Assembly (NCBI RefSeq): GCF_900112425.1
Contig: NZ_FOLP01000006.1
Coordinates: 124,001 to 188,000 of the forward strand
DNA from: Variovorax sp. OK212
GTDB lineage: Bacteria > Pseudomonadota > Gammaproteobacteria > Burkholderiales > Burkholderiaceae_C
Direction: 5' to 3'
DNA length: 64,000 nt
The position numbers were made by a program, and so were the translations under genes. Below are positions 51,285-59,841 of the stretch, in pieces (position 1 is the first letter of the stretch; the number at the start of each line of letters is the position of its first letter). Under the pieces are notes generated by a model that was not told the origin of the DNA, made no database searches, and was given only the letters and a program-made list of their open reading frames with translations.

Positions 51285-51300
51285 TGTCAAGAATTTGACA
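51285..51300. promoter_or_regulatory. Candidate Crp/Fnr-type operator
   Basis: TGTCAAGAATTTGACA is a perfect 6-bp dyad with 4-bp spacer (TGTCA-N6-TGACA in Crp/Fnr form), located between the divergent HD-aldolase operon and the Crp/Fnr-family gene, 26 bp before the latter. Confidence 0.6.
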
Positions 51301-51325
51301 ATGCAGGCCTCTGGTAAACCCCCGC

Positions 51326-52057
51326 ATGGCCACCTCTCCCAAACCCCGGATCTCACGCCTGTCGGCCGCCCACCGCGCCGCGCTGGAGCGCAACCCGTGG
51401 TTCACGAGCATTCCGCGCGTCCAGCGCGAGGCGCTGCTGGGCGCGGCCGAACTGCTGCACGTGCGCCGCGGCGCCATGGTGTTCCGCCAGGGCGACCCCA
51501 TCCATGCGGCCGGCGGCGGCTTCTACGCGCTGGTGGCCGGCAGCATCAAGATCTCGTCGCTGCGCCAGGACGGGCGCGAGGCCATCCTCGCGGTGCTGGA
51601 GCCGGGCAACTGGTTCGGCGAGATCACGCTGATCGACGGCTCGCCGCGCACGCACGACGCCACCGCGCTCGAGGCGCTCGACCTGCTGGTGGTGCCGCCC
51701 GAGGCCTTCGTGCAACTGATGCGCGACGGCGTGTTCGCCAACGCCATCGCCGCCATGCTGGCCGCCCGCGTGCGCATGCTCTACGGCCTGGCCGAGGACG
51801 CCACGCTGCGCAGCCTGCGCGCGCGCGTGGCGCACCGGCTGCTGGTGCTGGCACGCGGCGACGCCACGCAGTCGGTGCAGCTGCGGCACGACCTGAAGCT
51901 GCCGCAGGAGGCGCTGGCGATGATGCTGGGCATCACGCGCCAGACGCTGTCGAAGGAGCTCAACGCGCTGGCGGGCGAGGGCGTGATCGCGCTGGGCTAC
52001 GGGCGCATCGAGCTGCTGTCGCTCGACGCGCTGCAGGCGCTGGTGAGCACGGGCTGA
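51326..52057 (+). CDS. Crp/Fnr family transcriptional regulator
   Basis: A 243-residue regulator: cyclic-nucleotide-type effector domain (about 35-150, containing G-N-W-F-G-E-I-T-L-I-D-G and the jelly-roll core) and a Crp-type winged helix (about 165-230, A-M-M-L-G-I-T-R-Q-T-L-S-K-E-L). There is no N-terminal cysteine cluster, so it is not an FNR oxygen sensor. It is divergent from the HD-aldolase operon with a symmetric site between them, which suggests it controls that operon and itself. Effector unknown. Confidence 0.92.
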   Translation: MATSPKPRISRLSAAHRAALERNPWFTSIPRVQREALLGAAELLHVRRGAMVFRQGDPIHAAGGGFYALVAGSIKISSLRQDGREAILAVLEPGNWFGEITLIDGSPRTHDATALEALDLLVVPPEAFVQLMRDGVFANAIAAMLAARVRMLYGLAEDATLRSLRARVAHRLLVLARGDATQSVQLRHDLKLPQEALAMMLGITRQTLSKELNALAGEGVIALGYGRIELLSLDALQALVSTG

Positions 52058-52088
52058 GCCGGCGCCCCTGCCTGGCCCCGCGCGGGCC

Positions 52089-53282
52089 TCAGCGCAGCAC
52101 GCGCCCGTCGGCCGAGATGCTGATCAGGTCGATGCTGCGCACGTTGTCGCGCAAGCCGGGGCGCAGGTTGATGCGAAAGCCGCCCACGTCGTAGTCGGTC
52201 ATGCCGGTCATCACGCGCTGCAGGCTTGCGGTGGTGAAGCCGCGGCCCGCGCGGCGCACCGCCTCGCCGGCCGCCTTGGCGGCGATGAAGCCCTCGAGTC
52301 CTTCGTACGACGCGGCCTGGTCGGAGTTGTCGATGGCCGCCAGGTACTCCTTGACGATCGGGATGGCCGACGGCCGCGGCGACGGCACCACCTGCGAGAT
52401 GACGATGCCGCCGATGTCCTTGCCCAGCGTGGCGTAGAGCGGGTCGATGCCGACGATCGAGAAGGCCATGAAGTTGCCCGCGTAGCCGCTCTTGCGCAGC
52501 TTGCGGATGGCGTTGGCCGTGGTGCCCGACAGCGACACCAGCACGATGGCCTGCGGCGACTTCGACTGCACGGTCTTCAAGGCGGCGTCGAGCTTGTCGC
52601 CGCTGGGCGGCACCAGCGCGGTGGCCACCATGGGAGGCAGCTTCAGCTCGGTGATGGCCTGCTCGACCGCCGCGAGGCCGGCGCGGCCCATGGCGTCGTC
52701 GTCGCCGACCAGCGCCACGCGCGTCTGCCCCACGGTGGCGCACTGGCGCACGATCTTGAGGGCCTCGTCGATCATGCCGGGGCGCACATGGAACACGTTC
52801 GGGTGGTCGGCGGCGCGCAGCGTGTCGGAGGCGGCGAAGGGGGCGAACAGCAGGCTGCCCTGCTGCGTGGCGACGCTGGCGCCGGCCTCGCTGCTGGCGG
52901 TGCCGACAAAGCCGAACAGCATGTCGGCCTTGTTCGTGGTGAGCAGGGTGCGCGCGTTGGCGGTGGCGCGGGCCGCGTCGTAGCCGTCGTCGAGCTGCAG
53001 CAGCTTCAGCTGGAGGCCCGTGGCGGCGTTGCGTTCGTTGAAGTCGGTCACCGCGAGGCGGCTGCCGGCGGCGAAGGCGCTGCCGATTTCACCGGCGCCG
53101 CCCGTGAGCGGCACCGATTGCCCCAGCAGCACGACCCGCGCCGCACCGCCACCGCCGCCGCCACCTCCGCTGGCCGCGCGTGCCGCCTGCGCCATGGCGG
53201 AACCCGCCACGCTGCCCAATCCGCTCCCCAGGAGCAGTGCACCCCCGGCCTTCCCGAGCCATTCCCTGCGCGATGTGTTCAT
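52089..53282 (-). CDS. Branched-chain amino acid-type ABC substrate-binding protein
   Basis: A 397-residue type I binding protein (Peripla_BP_6). The N-terminus S-R-R-E-W-L-G-K-A-G-G-A-L has a twin-arginine look and an Ala-rich segment ending A-M-A-Q, then a run of glycines. Family features are Q-S-V-P-L-T-G-G-A-G-E-I-G, and F-V-G-T-A-S-S-E-A. No permease or ATPase genes adjoin, so it is an orphan subunit; the ligand is unknown. It converges with the Crp/Fnr gene. Confidence 0.88.
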   Translation of the reverse strand: MNTSRREWLGKAGGALLLGSGLGSVAGSAMAQAARAASGGGGGGGGAARVVLLGQSVPLTGGAGEIGSAFAAGSRLAVTDFNERNAATGLQLKLLQLDDGYDAARATANARTLLTTNKADMLFGFVGTASSEAGASVATQQGSLLFAPFAASDTLRAADHPNVFHVRPGMIDEALKIVRQCATVGQTRVALVGDDDAMGRAGLAAVEQAITELKLPPMVATALVPPSGDKLDAALKTVQSKSPQAIVLVSLSGTTANAIRKLRKSGYAGNFMAFSIVGIDPLYATLGKDIGGIVISQVVPSPRPSAIPIVKEYLAAIDNSDQAASYEGLEGFIAAKAAGEAVRRAGRGFTTASLQRVMTGMTDYDVGGFRINLRPGLRDNVRSIDLISISADGRVLR

Positions 53283-53366
53283 AGGACACTTTCTTAAACA
53301 GTAGTAAAAAAGTGTAGCAATTTCGAGGCCAAGGGGGAAGACGGCGGGTGCTCCAGAATTGCCCTG

Positions 53367-53858
53367 ATGAAATCAGCTGTCCGATGGTGTGGGGTGGGGG
53401 TGTCGCTGGCACTGGCGGGGTGCATGGCGACGGGGCCGAGGCATGTCGAATCGGCGCAGCCGCGAGCGCAGCCGCAGCCGCAAGCGCCTGTGCCCGCGGT
53501 GCAGGAGATCGCGGTGACCGCGCCGCCGCAGTCACCACCGCAGTCGGCGGTGGAGGTGTCGGCGCCGCGCGCGGTCGCTCCGGCGCCCGTGACGCAGGCG
53601 GTCCTCCGCAAGCGGATGGAGCCGAACTACCCCAAGGAAATGCTCGAGCAGGACCAGCCGGGCGAGGTGGTGCTGAGCTTCGCCATCGGCGAGACGGGCG
53701 TGCCCGAAGACGTGCGCATCGAGCGGTCCACGCACCCGGCCTTTTCGAAGGCGGTGATGGCGGTGGTGCCGTACTGGCGTTTCGACCCGGCGCGCGCGGC
53801 GGACGGCCGCGTGGTGCGCACCCGGGTGCGGGTGCCGCTCAAGTTCAGGACGGACTGA
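53367..53858 (+). CDS. Energy transducer TonB-domain lipoprotein
   Basis: A 163-residue protein: lipoprotein signal with lipobox L-A-G-C (Cys19), a Pro/Gln/Ala-rich linker (about 30-75) and a TonB C-terminal domain (about 82-160, E-P-N-Y-P-K-E-M-L, G-E-V-V-L-S-F-A-I-G-E-T-G, S-T-H-P-A-F-S-K-A-V). A lipid anchor in place of TonB's N-terminal helix is unusual and argues against normal ExbBD coupling. It may be a stand-alone periplasmic TonB-like protein. Confidence 0.85.
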   Translation: MKSAVRWCGVGVSLALAGCMATGPRHVESAQPRAQPQPQAPVPAVQEIAVTAPPQSPPQSAVEVSAPRAVAPAPVTQAVLRKRMEPNYPKEMLEQDQPGEVVLSFAIGETGVPEDVRIERSTHPAFSKAVMAVVPYWRFDPARAADGRVVRTRVRVPLKFRTD

Positions 53859-53882
53859 CGGACCTGGCGGCGGGAGTGCCGC

Positions 53883-54647
53883 TCAGGCCTTGCGTTCGAA
53901 CACCAGGTCCCACACGCCGTGGCCCAGCTTGATGCCGCGGTTCTCGAACTTGGTGAGCGGGCGGTACGCGGGCTTGGGCGCGTAGGCCTCGGCCGTGTTG
54001 CGCAGCAGCGGCTCGCCGGAGAGCACCTCCAGCATCTGCTCGGCATAGGGCTGCCAGTCGGTGGCGCAGTGGATGTAGCCGCCGGGGCGCAGGTGCTGCG
54101 CCAGCTTGGTCACGAACTCGGGCTGGATCAGCCGGCGCTTGTTGTGGCGCTTCTTGTGCCACGGGTCGGGGAAGAACACGTGCACGCCGTCCAGCGTGCC
54201 GGGCTGCAGCATGTGGTCGAGCACGTCGACCGCGTCGTGCGCGCAGATGCGGATGTTCGACAGCGACTGCTCGCCGATGCGCTTGAGCAGCGCGCCCACG
54301 CCGGGCTCGTGCACTTCGCAGCAGAAGAAGTTGGTCTCGGGCAGCACGGTCGCGATGTGCGCCGTGGCTTCGCCCATGCCGAAGCCGATTTCCAGCACGG
54401 TGGGGCCGGCGCGGCCGCCGAAGGCCTCGCTCAGGTCGATCGGCTCGGGCTTGTAGGGCACGAGGTACAGCGGGCCCAGTTCGGAAAAGGCGCGTGCCTG
54501 CCCGTCGGTGGTGCGGCCGCCGCGTTTGACGAAGCTCTTGAGGCGGCGGTGCAGCGGATGCGGCTTGCCCGCGTCCTCGCTGTCTTCGGAAGCGGGCGCA
54601 TCGTCGCTGGGCGGGAGGTCGTGGGGCACGGTGTCGGGAAAATTCAT
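53883..54647 (-). CDS. trmB: tRNA (guanine-N7-)-methyltransferase
   Basis: A 254-residue enzyme that makes m7G46 in tRNA. An acidic disordered leader of about 40 residues precedes the SAM motif E-I-G-F-G-M-G-E-A and the conserved F-P-D-P-W-H-K-K-R-H-N-K-R-R substrate-binding motif. The start at 54647 overlaps the gluQRS stop by one base (TAATG), so translation is coupled. The longer open frame to 55403 is a shadow of gluQRS. Confidence 0.95.
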   Translation of the reverse strand: MNFPDTVPHDLPPSDDAPASEDSEDAGKPHPLHRRLKSFVKRGGRTTDGQARAFSELGPLYLVPYKPEPIDLSEAFGGRAGPTVLEIGFGMGEATAHIATVLPETNFFCCEVHEPGVGALLKRIGEQSLSNIRICAHDAVDVLDHMLQPGTLDGVHVFFPDPWHKKRHNKRRLIQPEFVTKLAQHLRPGGYIHCATDWQPYAEQMLEVLSGEPLLRNTAEAYAPKPAYRPLTKFENRGIKLGHGVWDLVFERKA

Positions 54648-55552
54648 TACGGCCGCGAATTGTAGAGAGCGCGCCACTGCGGCACCCAACCGGCCAGGGC
54701 GTCCGCGCAATGGCGGGCCGTGGCGGGCCCCAGGCCGAGCATGTGCGCGGCAGCGCCGAGGGCGGCCAGCGCGGCTTCCGGCGTGCCGGTGGCTATCGCC
54801 GTGGCGCCGTTCTGCTTCGACAGCTTGTCGCCGTCGGCGCCGCGCACCAGCGGCGTGTGCAGGTAGCTCGGCGTGGCCAAGCCCAGCGCGCGCTGCAGCA
54901 GGACCTGGCGCGCGGTGTTGTCGGCCAGGTCTTCGCCGCGGACCACGTCGCTCACGCCCTGTTCGGCGTCGTCGACCACCACCGCGAGCTGGTAGGCCCA
55001 CGGGCCGTCGGCGCGGCGCAGCACGAAGTCGCCGACCTCCGCGGCCACGTCCTGGCATTGCGGTCCCAGGCGGCGGTCGCTCCAGTGCAGCGGGCTGCCC
55101 GCCGCGAACTTCGCGGTGGCAAAGCGCCAGGCGCGCGCGGGCTTGCCGTGCAGGCCGCTGCGGCAGGTGCCGGGGTACACGCGCTCGCCGTGCCGCTCGG
55201 GCGTGCGGCCCAGCCGCGCCAGCGCCTCGCTGATGTCCTTGCGCGAGCAGCCGCAGGGGTAGGCGAGACCGAGGGCCTGCAGCCGCGCCAGCGCGGCGTC
55301 GTAGCGCGCCGTGCGCTGCGTCTGCCACACCGGCGGCTCGTCGGGCAGCAGGGCGCAGGCGGCCAGCTGCCGCAGGATGTGCTCGCCCATGCCGGGCAGG
55401 CAACGTTCGGTGTCGGCGTCCTCGATGCGGATCAGCCAGCGCGCTTGCGGGCCGCGTGCGCGCACGTCGAGCCAGCTGGCGAGCGCGGCCACCAGCGAGC
55501 CCGCATGCAGCGGCCCGGTGGGCGAGGGCGCGAAGCGGCCGGTCTCCCCCAT
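54647..55552 (-). CDS. gluQRS: Glutamyl-Q tRNA(Asp) synthetase
   Basis: A 301-residue truncated glutamyl-tRNA synthetase paralogue that attaches glutamate to queuosine in tRNA(Asp). HIGH motif variant is P-L-H-A-G-S-L, the KMSKS variant K-L-S-K-Q, and a Cys-x-Cys (C-G-C-S) suggests the zinc site. It lacks the C-terminal anticodon-binding domain, as expected for this family. It lies 7 bp after an FAD oxidoreductase gene and is followed by trmB with a one-base overlap. Confidence 0.94.
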   Translation of the reverse strand: MGETGRFAPSPTGPLHAGSLVAALASWLDVRARGPQARWLIRIEDADTERCLPGMGEHILRQLAACALLPDEPPVWQTQRTARYDAALARLQALGLAYPCGCSRKDISEALARLGRTPERHGERVYPGTCRSGLHGKPARAWRFATAKFAAGSPLHWSDRRLGPQCQDVAAEVGDFVLRRADGPWAYQLAVVVDDAEQGVSDVVRGEDLADNTARQVLLQRALGLATPSYLHTPLVRGADGDKLSKQNGATAIATGTPEAALAALGAAAHMLGLGPATARHCADALAGWVPQWRALYNSRP

Positions 55553-55559
55553 CCGCGGA

Positions 55560-56654
55560 TCAGATGACCTGCAGCGCGAGCGACAGGCCCGAGAGGAACG
55601 CGTCTTCCACGCGGTGGCCGGTGCACCAGTCGCCGGCCACGCCGATGCGCGCCTTGGCGTCCCACAGGTGCGTGGTGCCCACGGGCACCTGCGTTTGCGC
55701 TTCGTTCCAGCGCAGCGCCTGTGCGTGCGCGGGCGTGGCGTAGATGCCGGTGATCTCGGAGAACGCGCGCAGCAGCTTGGCCTCGATGCGCGCGGGCGTG
55801 TCGCGCAGGTGTTCCTGCGACCAGGTGGCGCTGGCCTGCAGCGTCCAGCGCTCGATGCGTTCGCGCCCGGGCTTGGACGATTCGCGCGCCAGCCAGGCCA
55901 CGCGGTGGTGGTTGCTGCGCGCCGCGTTCCACTGCGGGCCCAGGTGCGACATGGTGGGCTGGTTGGCCTGGGGGAAGGCGATCATCAGCGTCCAGCAGGG
56001 CGCGATGGTCACGCGTTCGATCTTGCGGCTGAGCGTGGCCGAGAGCTTGCCGTCGCCCAGCAGCGCGCGGGCGCCCGCGGGCGGCACGGCGAGCAGCACG
56101 GCGTCGAAGCCGGAGTACACGTGCGTCGAGTCTTCGGCGCCCGCGGTGCGCAGCTGCCAGCGCTTCGGGTCGAGCGCATCGGGTTCGATCTGCGTCACCT
56201 GCGTGTCGGTGACGAGGCTGTTGCCCAGCGGCAGCGCCCAGTGCGCCACCAGCGCGTCCATGCCGGGCTGGGCCACCCAGTGGGGCTCGAGCGAGGGCAG
56301 TGCCGCTTCGGCCACGCGGCCGTGGGCGTCGAGCACGCGCACGAGGTTGGCGCTCCAGCGCTTGCACACGCCGGGCGTGGCCTCGAGCGCCAGCGCGAAG
56401 CGCGCATCGCGCACGGTGAAGTACTGCGCGCCGCTGTCGAAGCGCCCGAACGTGGTGTCGACGCTGGCCATGCGGCCGCCGGCCGTGGCCCGGCTTTCGA
56501 ACACCGTGACCTTGTGGCCGGCTTGCACCAGCGTTCTCGCACAGGCCACCCCGGCGATGCCGGCGCCGACGACGGCGTAATGGCGCGGGGTGGCTGGGGT
56601 TCGGTGGCGGTCGGCCGGCTTGGCCGGCTTCTTTGCAGTTGCGCGAGTGGTCAT
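55560..56654 (-). CDS. NAD(P)/FAD-dependent oxidoreductase (amine-oxidase/renalase-like)
   Basis: A 364-residue flavoprotein. A basic leader (1-25) precedes the dinucleotide-binding motif V-V-G-A-G-I-A-G-V-A-C-A; the Glu of the second strand is in V-F-E-S-R, and A-T-A-G-G-R-M-A is the GG motif. The rest resembles renalase-like amine oxidases of unknown substrate. It has no signal peptide. First gene of an operon with gluQRS and trmB; the functional link to tRNA modification is not obvious. Confidence 0.88.
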   Translation of the reverse strand: MTTRATAKKPAKPADRHRTPATPRHYAVVGAGIAGVACARTLVQAGHKVTVFESRATAGGRMASVDTTFGRFDSGAQYFTVRDARFALALEATPGVCKRWSANLVRVLDAHGRVAEAALPSLEPHWVAQPGMDALVAHWALPLGNSLVTDTQVTQIEPDALDPKRWQLRTAGAEDSTHVYSGFDAVLLAVPPAGARALLGDGKLSATLSRKIERVTIAPCWTLMIAFPQANQPTMSHLGPQWNAARSNHHRVAWLARESSKPGRERIERWTLQASATWSQEHLRDTPARIEAKLLRAFSEITGIYATPAHAQALRWNEAQTQVPVGTTHLWDAKARIGVAGDWCTGHRVEDAFLSGLSLALQVI

Positions 56655-56800
56655 GACGAACGCTTTCTTCTGGAGGGAATGCGGTTGGATGTGTCTGCAC
56701 TCTACATCGGTCCGGCAGCCGCTTCGCCTGAGGGCACACCCTTAGCGCCGCCGCGCGGATCCTCGGCAATACTCATCAACCGCTCGTGGGGAGACGGCCC

Positions 56801-57754
56801 TCACCGTCCCCGATGCCGTTGGAGCAGCGCACGCCGCGTGCCCTCGTGCTCGAACTGCGCCAGCCACCATTCGAGCGCGCGCCCCGGCTTGCCCGCGCTG
56901 CGCACGCGCCATGCGCAATGCAGCGCGCCGCGCGGCGGCTTGCGCTCGGTCTCCAGCTCCACCAGGTGGCCGGCCTCGATGTACGGCCGCGCCATCGGCT
57001 CGGGCAGAAAGCCCCCGCCCAGCCCGTGCAGTTGCGCCGCCACCTTGGCCTGCATGCTCGGCACCGTGAGCACGTCCTGCCCACCCATGAGGTTCACGGT
57101 CATGGGCGTGCCGTGGCGGGCCGAGTCCGCCGCGGCCACCGCGCGGTGCTGGCGCATCACGACGTCGCTCAACGGTTGGGCCACGCGTGCCAGCGGATGG
57201 TGCGGCGCCACCGCATAGACGAAGGGCAACTCGCCCAGCAGCCGGCTGCGGATGCCGGTGGCGGTGAAGGTCAGGCTGTCCGCGTCGAGCACCGCGCCAA
57301 TGGCCAGGTCGGCCTCGCCGCTGGTCAGCGCCTCGATGGTGCCGAACAGCGTCTCGTCGCGCAGCTTGAGGCGCGTGGGCGGCTCCAGCGCGAAGAAGGC
57401 CGTGGCCAGGTCGAGCAGCGGGTCGCGCGCGATCACGCTGTCGACCGCGATGGTCAGCATCGGCTCCCAGCCGGTGGCCACGCGCTTCACGCGGTTGGCC
57501 ACCGCGTCGATCTCGGTGAGCAGGCGGTCGGCCTCGCGCAGCAGTTCGGCGCCGGCCTCGGTCACCTTGGCCTGGCGCGCGCTGCGGTCGAACAGCAGCA
57601 CGTCGAGCGCGTCCTCGATCTGGCGCACCCGGTAGCTCAGCGCGCTGGGCACCAGGTCGAGCGCGCGGGCGGCGGCGGCAAAGCTGCCGGTGGCGGCCAC
57701 GGTCTGGAGCATGGCGAGGGCGTCGGGGGTCAGCACGTCGCGGGGACTGGGCAT
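56801..57754 (-). CDS. LysR family transcriptional regulator
   Basis: A 317-residue regulator: winged helix-turn-helix (1-65, A-A-A-R-A-L-D-L-V-P-S-A-L-S-Y-R-V) and an effector-binding domain. The start at 57754 has GGAG at good spacing, whereas 57772 (MINGAA) has none. Divergent from a pirin gene with a T-N11-A site at 57769-57781 just upstream of this start, so autoregulation and control of the pirin-DoxX-flavodoxin cluster are likely. Confidence 0.92.
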   Translation of the reverse strand: MPSPRDVLTPDALAMLQTVAATGSFAAAARALDLVPSALSYRVRQIEDALDVLLFDRSARQAKVTEAGAELLREADRLLTEIDAVANRVKRVATGWEPMLTIAVDSVIARDPLLDLATAFFALEPPTRLKLRDETLFGTIEALTSGEADLAIGAVLDADSLTFTATGIRSRLLGELPFVYAVAPHHPLARVAQPLSDVVMRQHRAVAAADSARHGTPMTVNLMGGQDVLTVPSMQAKVAAQLHGLGGGFLPEPMARPYIEAGHLVELETERKPPRGALHCAWRVRSAGKPGRALEWWLAQFEHEGTRRALLQRHRGR

Positions 57755-57768
57755 GGCGGCTCCATTGA

Positions 57769-57781
57769 TCAAAATATTTGA
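57769..57781. promoter_or_regulatory. LysR-type T-N11-A box
   Basis: TCAAAATATTTGA is a perfect 5-bp dyad with 3-bp spacer in exact T-N11-A form, in the 169-bp gap between the LysR gene and the pirin gene. AT-rich next to GC-rich surroundings. Confidence 0.7.
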
Positions 57782-57923
57782 ATGGTGCCATCAAACCGCG
57801 GCGTCTTTTCAAAGGGGGTGCGGACCTAAAGTTCCCTACATCCGCTGCGCATCCGGCGCGGCATACGAAGAAGGCCCGGACCACCCCCCAGGGGCTGGGC
57901 AGGCCACAAGAAGGAGTTCGACG

Positions 57924-58625
57924 ATGTTGCAAGTTCGTAAATCCCAGGAACGCGGTTATGCAGACCATGGCTGGCTGCGCTCGTTCCACAGCTTTTCGTT
58001 CGCCGGTTACTACGACCCGGCCCACATGGGCTTCGGCAACCTGCGGGTGATCAACGAAGACCGCGTGGCGGCGGGCGCCGGCTTCGGCACCCACGGCCAC
58101 AAGGACATGGAGATCATCAGCTACGTGCTCTCGGGCGAGCTGGCGCACAAGGACAGCATGGGCAACGTGGAAAGCATTCCGCCGGGCGACGTGCAGCGCA
58201 TGAGCGCGGGCCGCGGCGTGATGCACAGCGAGTTCAACCACAAGGCCGACGAGACCACGCACTTCCTGCAGATCTGGATCCTGCCGAAGGAGCGCGGCAT
58301 TGCGCCGGGCTACGAGCAAAAGCAGTTCTCCGACGCCGAGAAGCGCGGCAAGCTGCGCCTGGTGGCCTCGCCCGACGGCAGCGACGGCTCGGTGACGGTG
58401 AATGCCGACGCCCGCCTGTACGCCGGCCTGCTCGACGGTGAAGAGAAAGCCAGCCTGGCGCTCGACCCGGCCCGCAAGAGCTATGTGCACCTGGTGCGCG
58501 GCGAGCTCGAGGTGAACGGCCAGAAGCTCGTGGGCGGCGACGCCGCGATGCTCGAAGGCGAATCGCAGCTGGCGCTGGCCGGCGGCAAGGACGCCGAAGT
58601 GCTGGTGTTCGACCTGGCCGCCTGA
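57924..58625 (+). CDS. Pirin family protein
   Basis: A 233-residue bicupin of the pirin family. The metal-binding signature G-T-H-G-H-K-D-M-E (with a further His in A-H-K-D and H-S-E-F) is intact; bacterial YhhW-type members can act as quercetin-type dioxygenases. The start at 57924 has AAGGAG upstream. First gene of a rightward cluster with DoxX, a flavodoxin-like protein and another pirin, a set often controlled by LysR regulators and linked to electrophile or quinone stress. Confidence 0.92.
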   Translation: MLQVRKSQERGYADHGWLRSFHSFSFAGYYDPAHMGFGNLRVINEDRVAAGAGFGTHGHKDMEIISYVLSGELAHKDSMGNVESIPPGDVQRMSAGRGVMHSEFNHKADETTHFLQIWILPKERGIAPGYEQKQFSDAEKRGKLRLVASPDGSDGSVTVNADARLYAGLLDGEEKASLALDPARKSYVHLVRGELEVNGQKLVGGDAAMLEGESQLALAGGKDAEVLVFDLAA

Positions 58626-58702
58626 TGTTCCCCGGCCGGGCGCTCGCCGCCCGGCTTTTCCTGTTCCCCTTTCAATTTCAACAACCGAGGAGTTTTTCAA
58701 CC

Positions 58703-59113
58703 ATGGCAACCACAACCAACCACCCCCTTGCTGCAGCCCAGGACACGCTGGCGCTGATCGGCCGCATCCTGATCGCCACGCTGTTCATCCCCGCCGGCTT
58801 CGGCAAGCTGATGGGCTTCGCGGGCACCGTCGGCTACATCACCAAGGTGGCGGGCCTGCCGCTGCCCGAGGTCGCGGCAGCGATCGCGATCATCGTGGAA
58901 CTGGGCCTGGGCATTGCGCTGCTGGTCGGCTTCAAGGCGCGCTGGACGGCGCTGATCATGGCGGTCTTCACCGTGGCGACGGCGCTGTTCTTCCACAAGT
59001 TCTGGGCCGACGCGACGCAGAACATCCAGTTCTTCAAGAACATGGCCATCGCCGGCGGCCTGCTGTCGTTTGCCGCCTTCGGTCCCGGCCGCTTCAGCAT
59101 CGACAGGAACTGA
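58703..59113 (+). CDS. DoxX family membrane protein
   Basis: A 136-residue protein with four hydrophobic helices, the DoxX layout. The motif F-I-P-A-G-F-G-K-L in helix 1 and G-L-P-L-P typify the family. Members are thought to take part in redox or thiol stress responses. It has GAGGAG upstream and follows the pirin gene by 77 bp. Confidence 0.92.
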   Translation: MATTTNHPLAAAQDTLALIGRILIATLFIPAGFGKLMGFAGTVGYITKVAGLPLPEVAAAIAIIVELGLGIALLVGFKARWTALIMAVFTVATALFFHKFWADATQNIQFFKNMAIAGGLLSFAAFGPGRFSIDRN

Positions 59114-59134
59114 GCGCTTTCTTCTTTCCGTTTC

Positions 59135-59190
59135 CCGGGGCACGATCACGCCGAATGGCGTGCTCTGCCCCGGAATGCCTCCCGCATTCC
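59135..59190. repeat. Tandem hairpins between doxX and flavodoxin genes
   Basis: First hairpin: outer stem CCGGGGCA/TGCCCCGG with inner stem CACGCC-GAAT-GGCGTG (59135-59173). Second: GGAATGC-N5-GCATTCC (59172-59190). Perfect pairing throughout, but no T-run. Likely mRNA stability or processing elements. Confidence 0.65.
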
Positions 59191-59248
59191 GCTTTCCGCT
59201 TTCGGGCTCGCCCTCGACGCTCTCATTCAATCCCTGGAGAAAAACCCA

Positions 59249-59800
59249 ATGGCCAACATCGTCGTCGTCTTCCATTCCGGCTACGGCCACACCCAGCGCG
59301 TGGCGCAAGCCGTGGCCGACAGCGCCGGCGCGCAGCTGCTGGCCATCGATGCCGACGGCAACCTGGCCGAAGGCGGCTGGGAGCTGCTGGCCGCGGCCGA
59401 CATGATCGTCTTCGGCTCGCCCACCTACATGGGCGGCGTGAGCTGGCAGTTCAAGAAGTTCGCCGATGCGTCCTCCAAGGTCTGGTACACGCAAGGCTGG
59501 AAGGACAAGCTTTTCGCCGGCTTCACCAACAGCGCCACCATGAACGGCGACAAGGTCACCACCATGACCTACCTGTGGACGCTGGCCATGCAGCACAGCG
59601 GCCTGTGGGTCAGCATGGGCATCCTGCCGACCAACAACAAGGCCGCCACGCGCGACTCGATGAACTACGTGGGCGGCTACGGCGGCCTGCTGACGCAGTC
59701 GCCGTCGGACGCGAGCTCGGCCGAGATCCCCAAGGGCGACCTCGACACCGCGCGCGCGTTCGGCGAGCGTCTTGCCGCGGTGGCAACATCGCGCGCCTGA
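59249..59800 (+). CDS. Flavodoxin-fold NAD(P)H-dependent oxidoreductase (WrbA-like)
   Basis: A 183-residue flavodoxin-fold protein. The FMN phosphate loop is F-H-S-G-Y-G-H-T-Q-R and the second FMN region G-S-P-T-Y-M-G-G. Such enzymes reduce quinones by two electrons, which fits the pirin/DoxX context. It has a GGAG-type site upstream and is followed by the second pirin gene after 41 bp. Confidence 0.9.
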   Translation: MANIVVVFHSGYGHTQRVAQAVADSAGAQLLAIDADGNLAEGGWELLAAADMIVFGSPTYMGGVSWQFKKFADASSKVWYTQGWKDKLFAGFTNSATMNGDKVTTMTYLWTLAMQHSGLWVSMGILPTNNKAATRDSMNYVGGYGGLLTQSPSDASSAEIPKGDLDTARAFGERLAAVATSRA

Positions 59801-59841
59801 TTCGAGAAATTCAACAAGCGACATCCCCCACGGAGAACACG

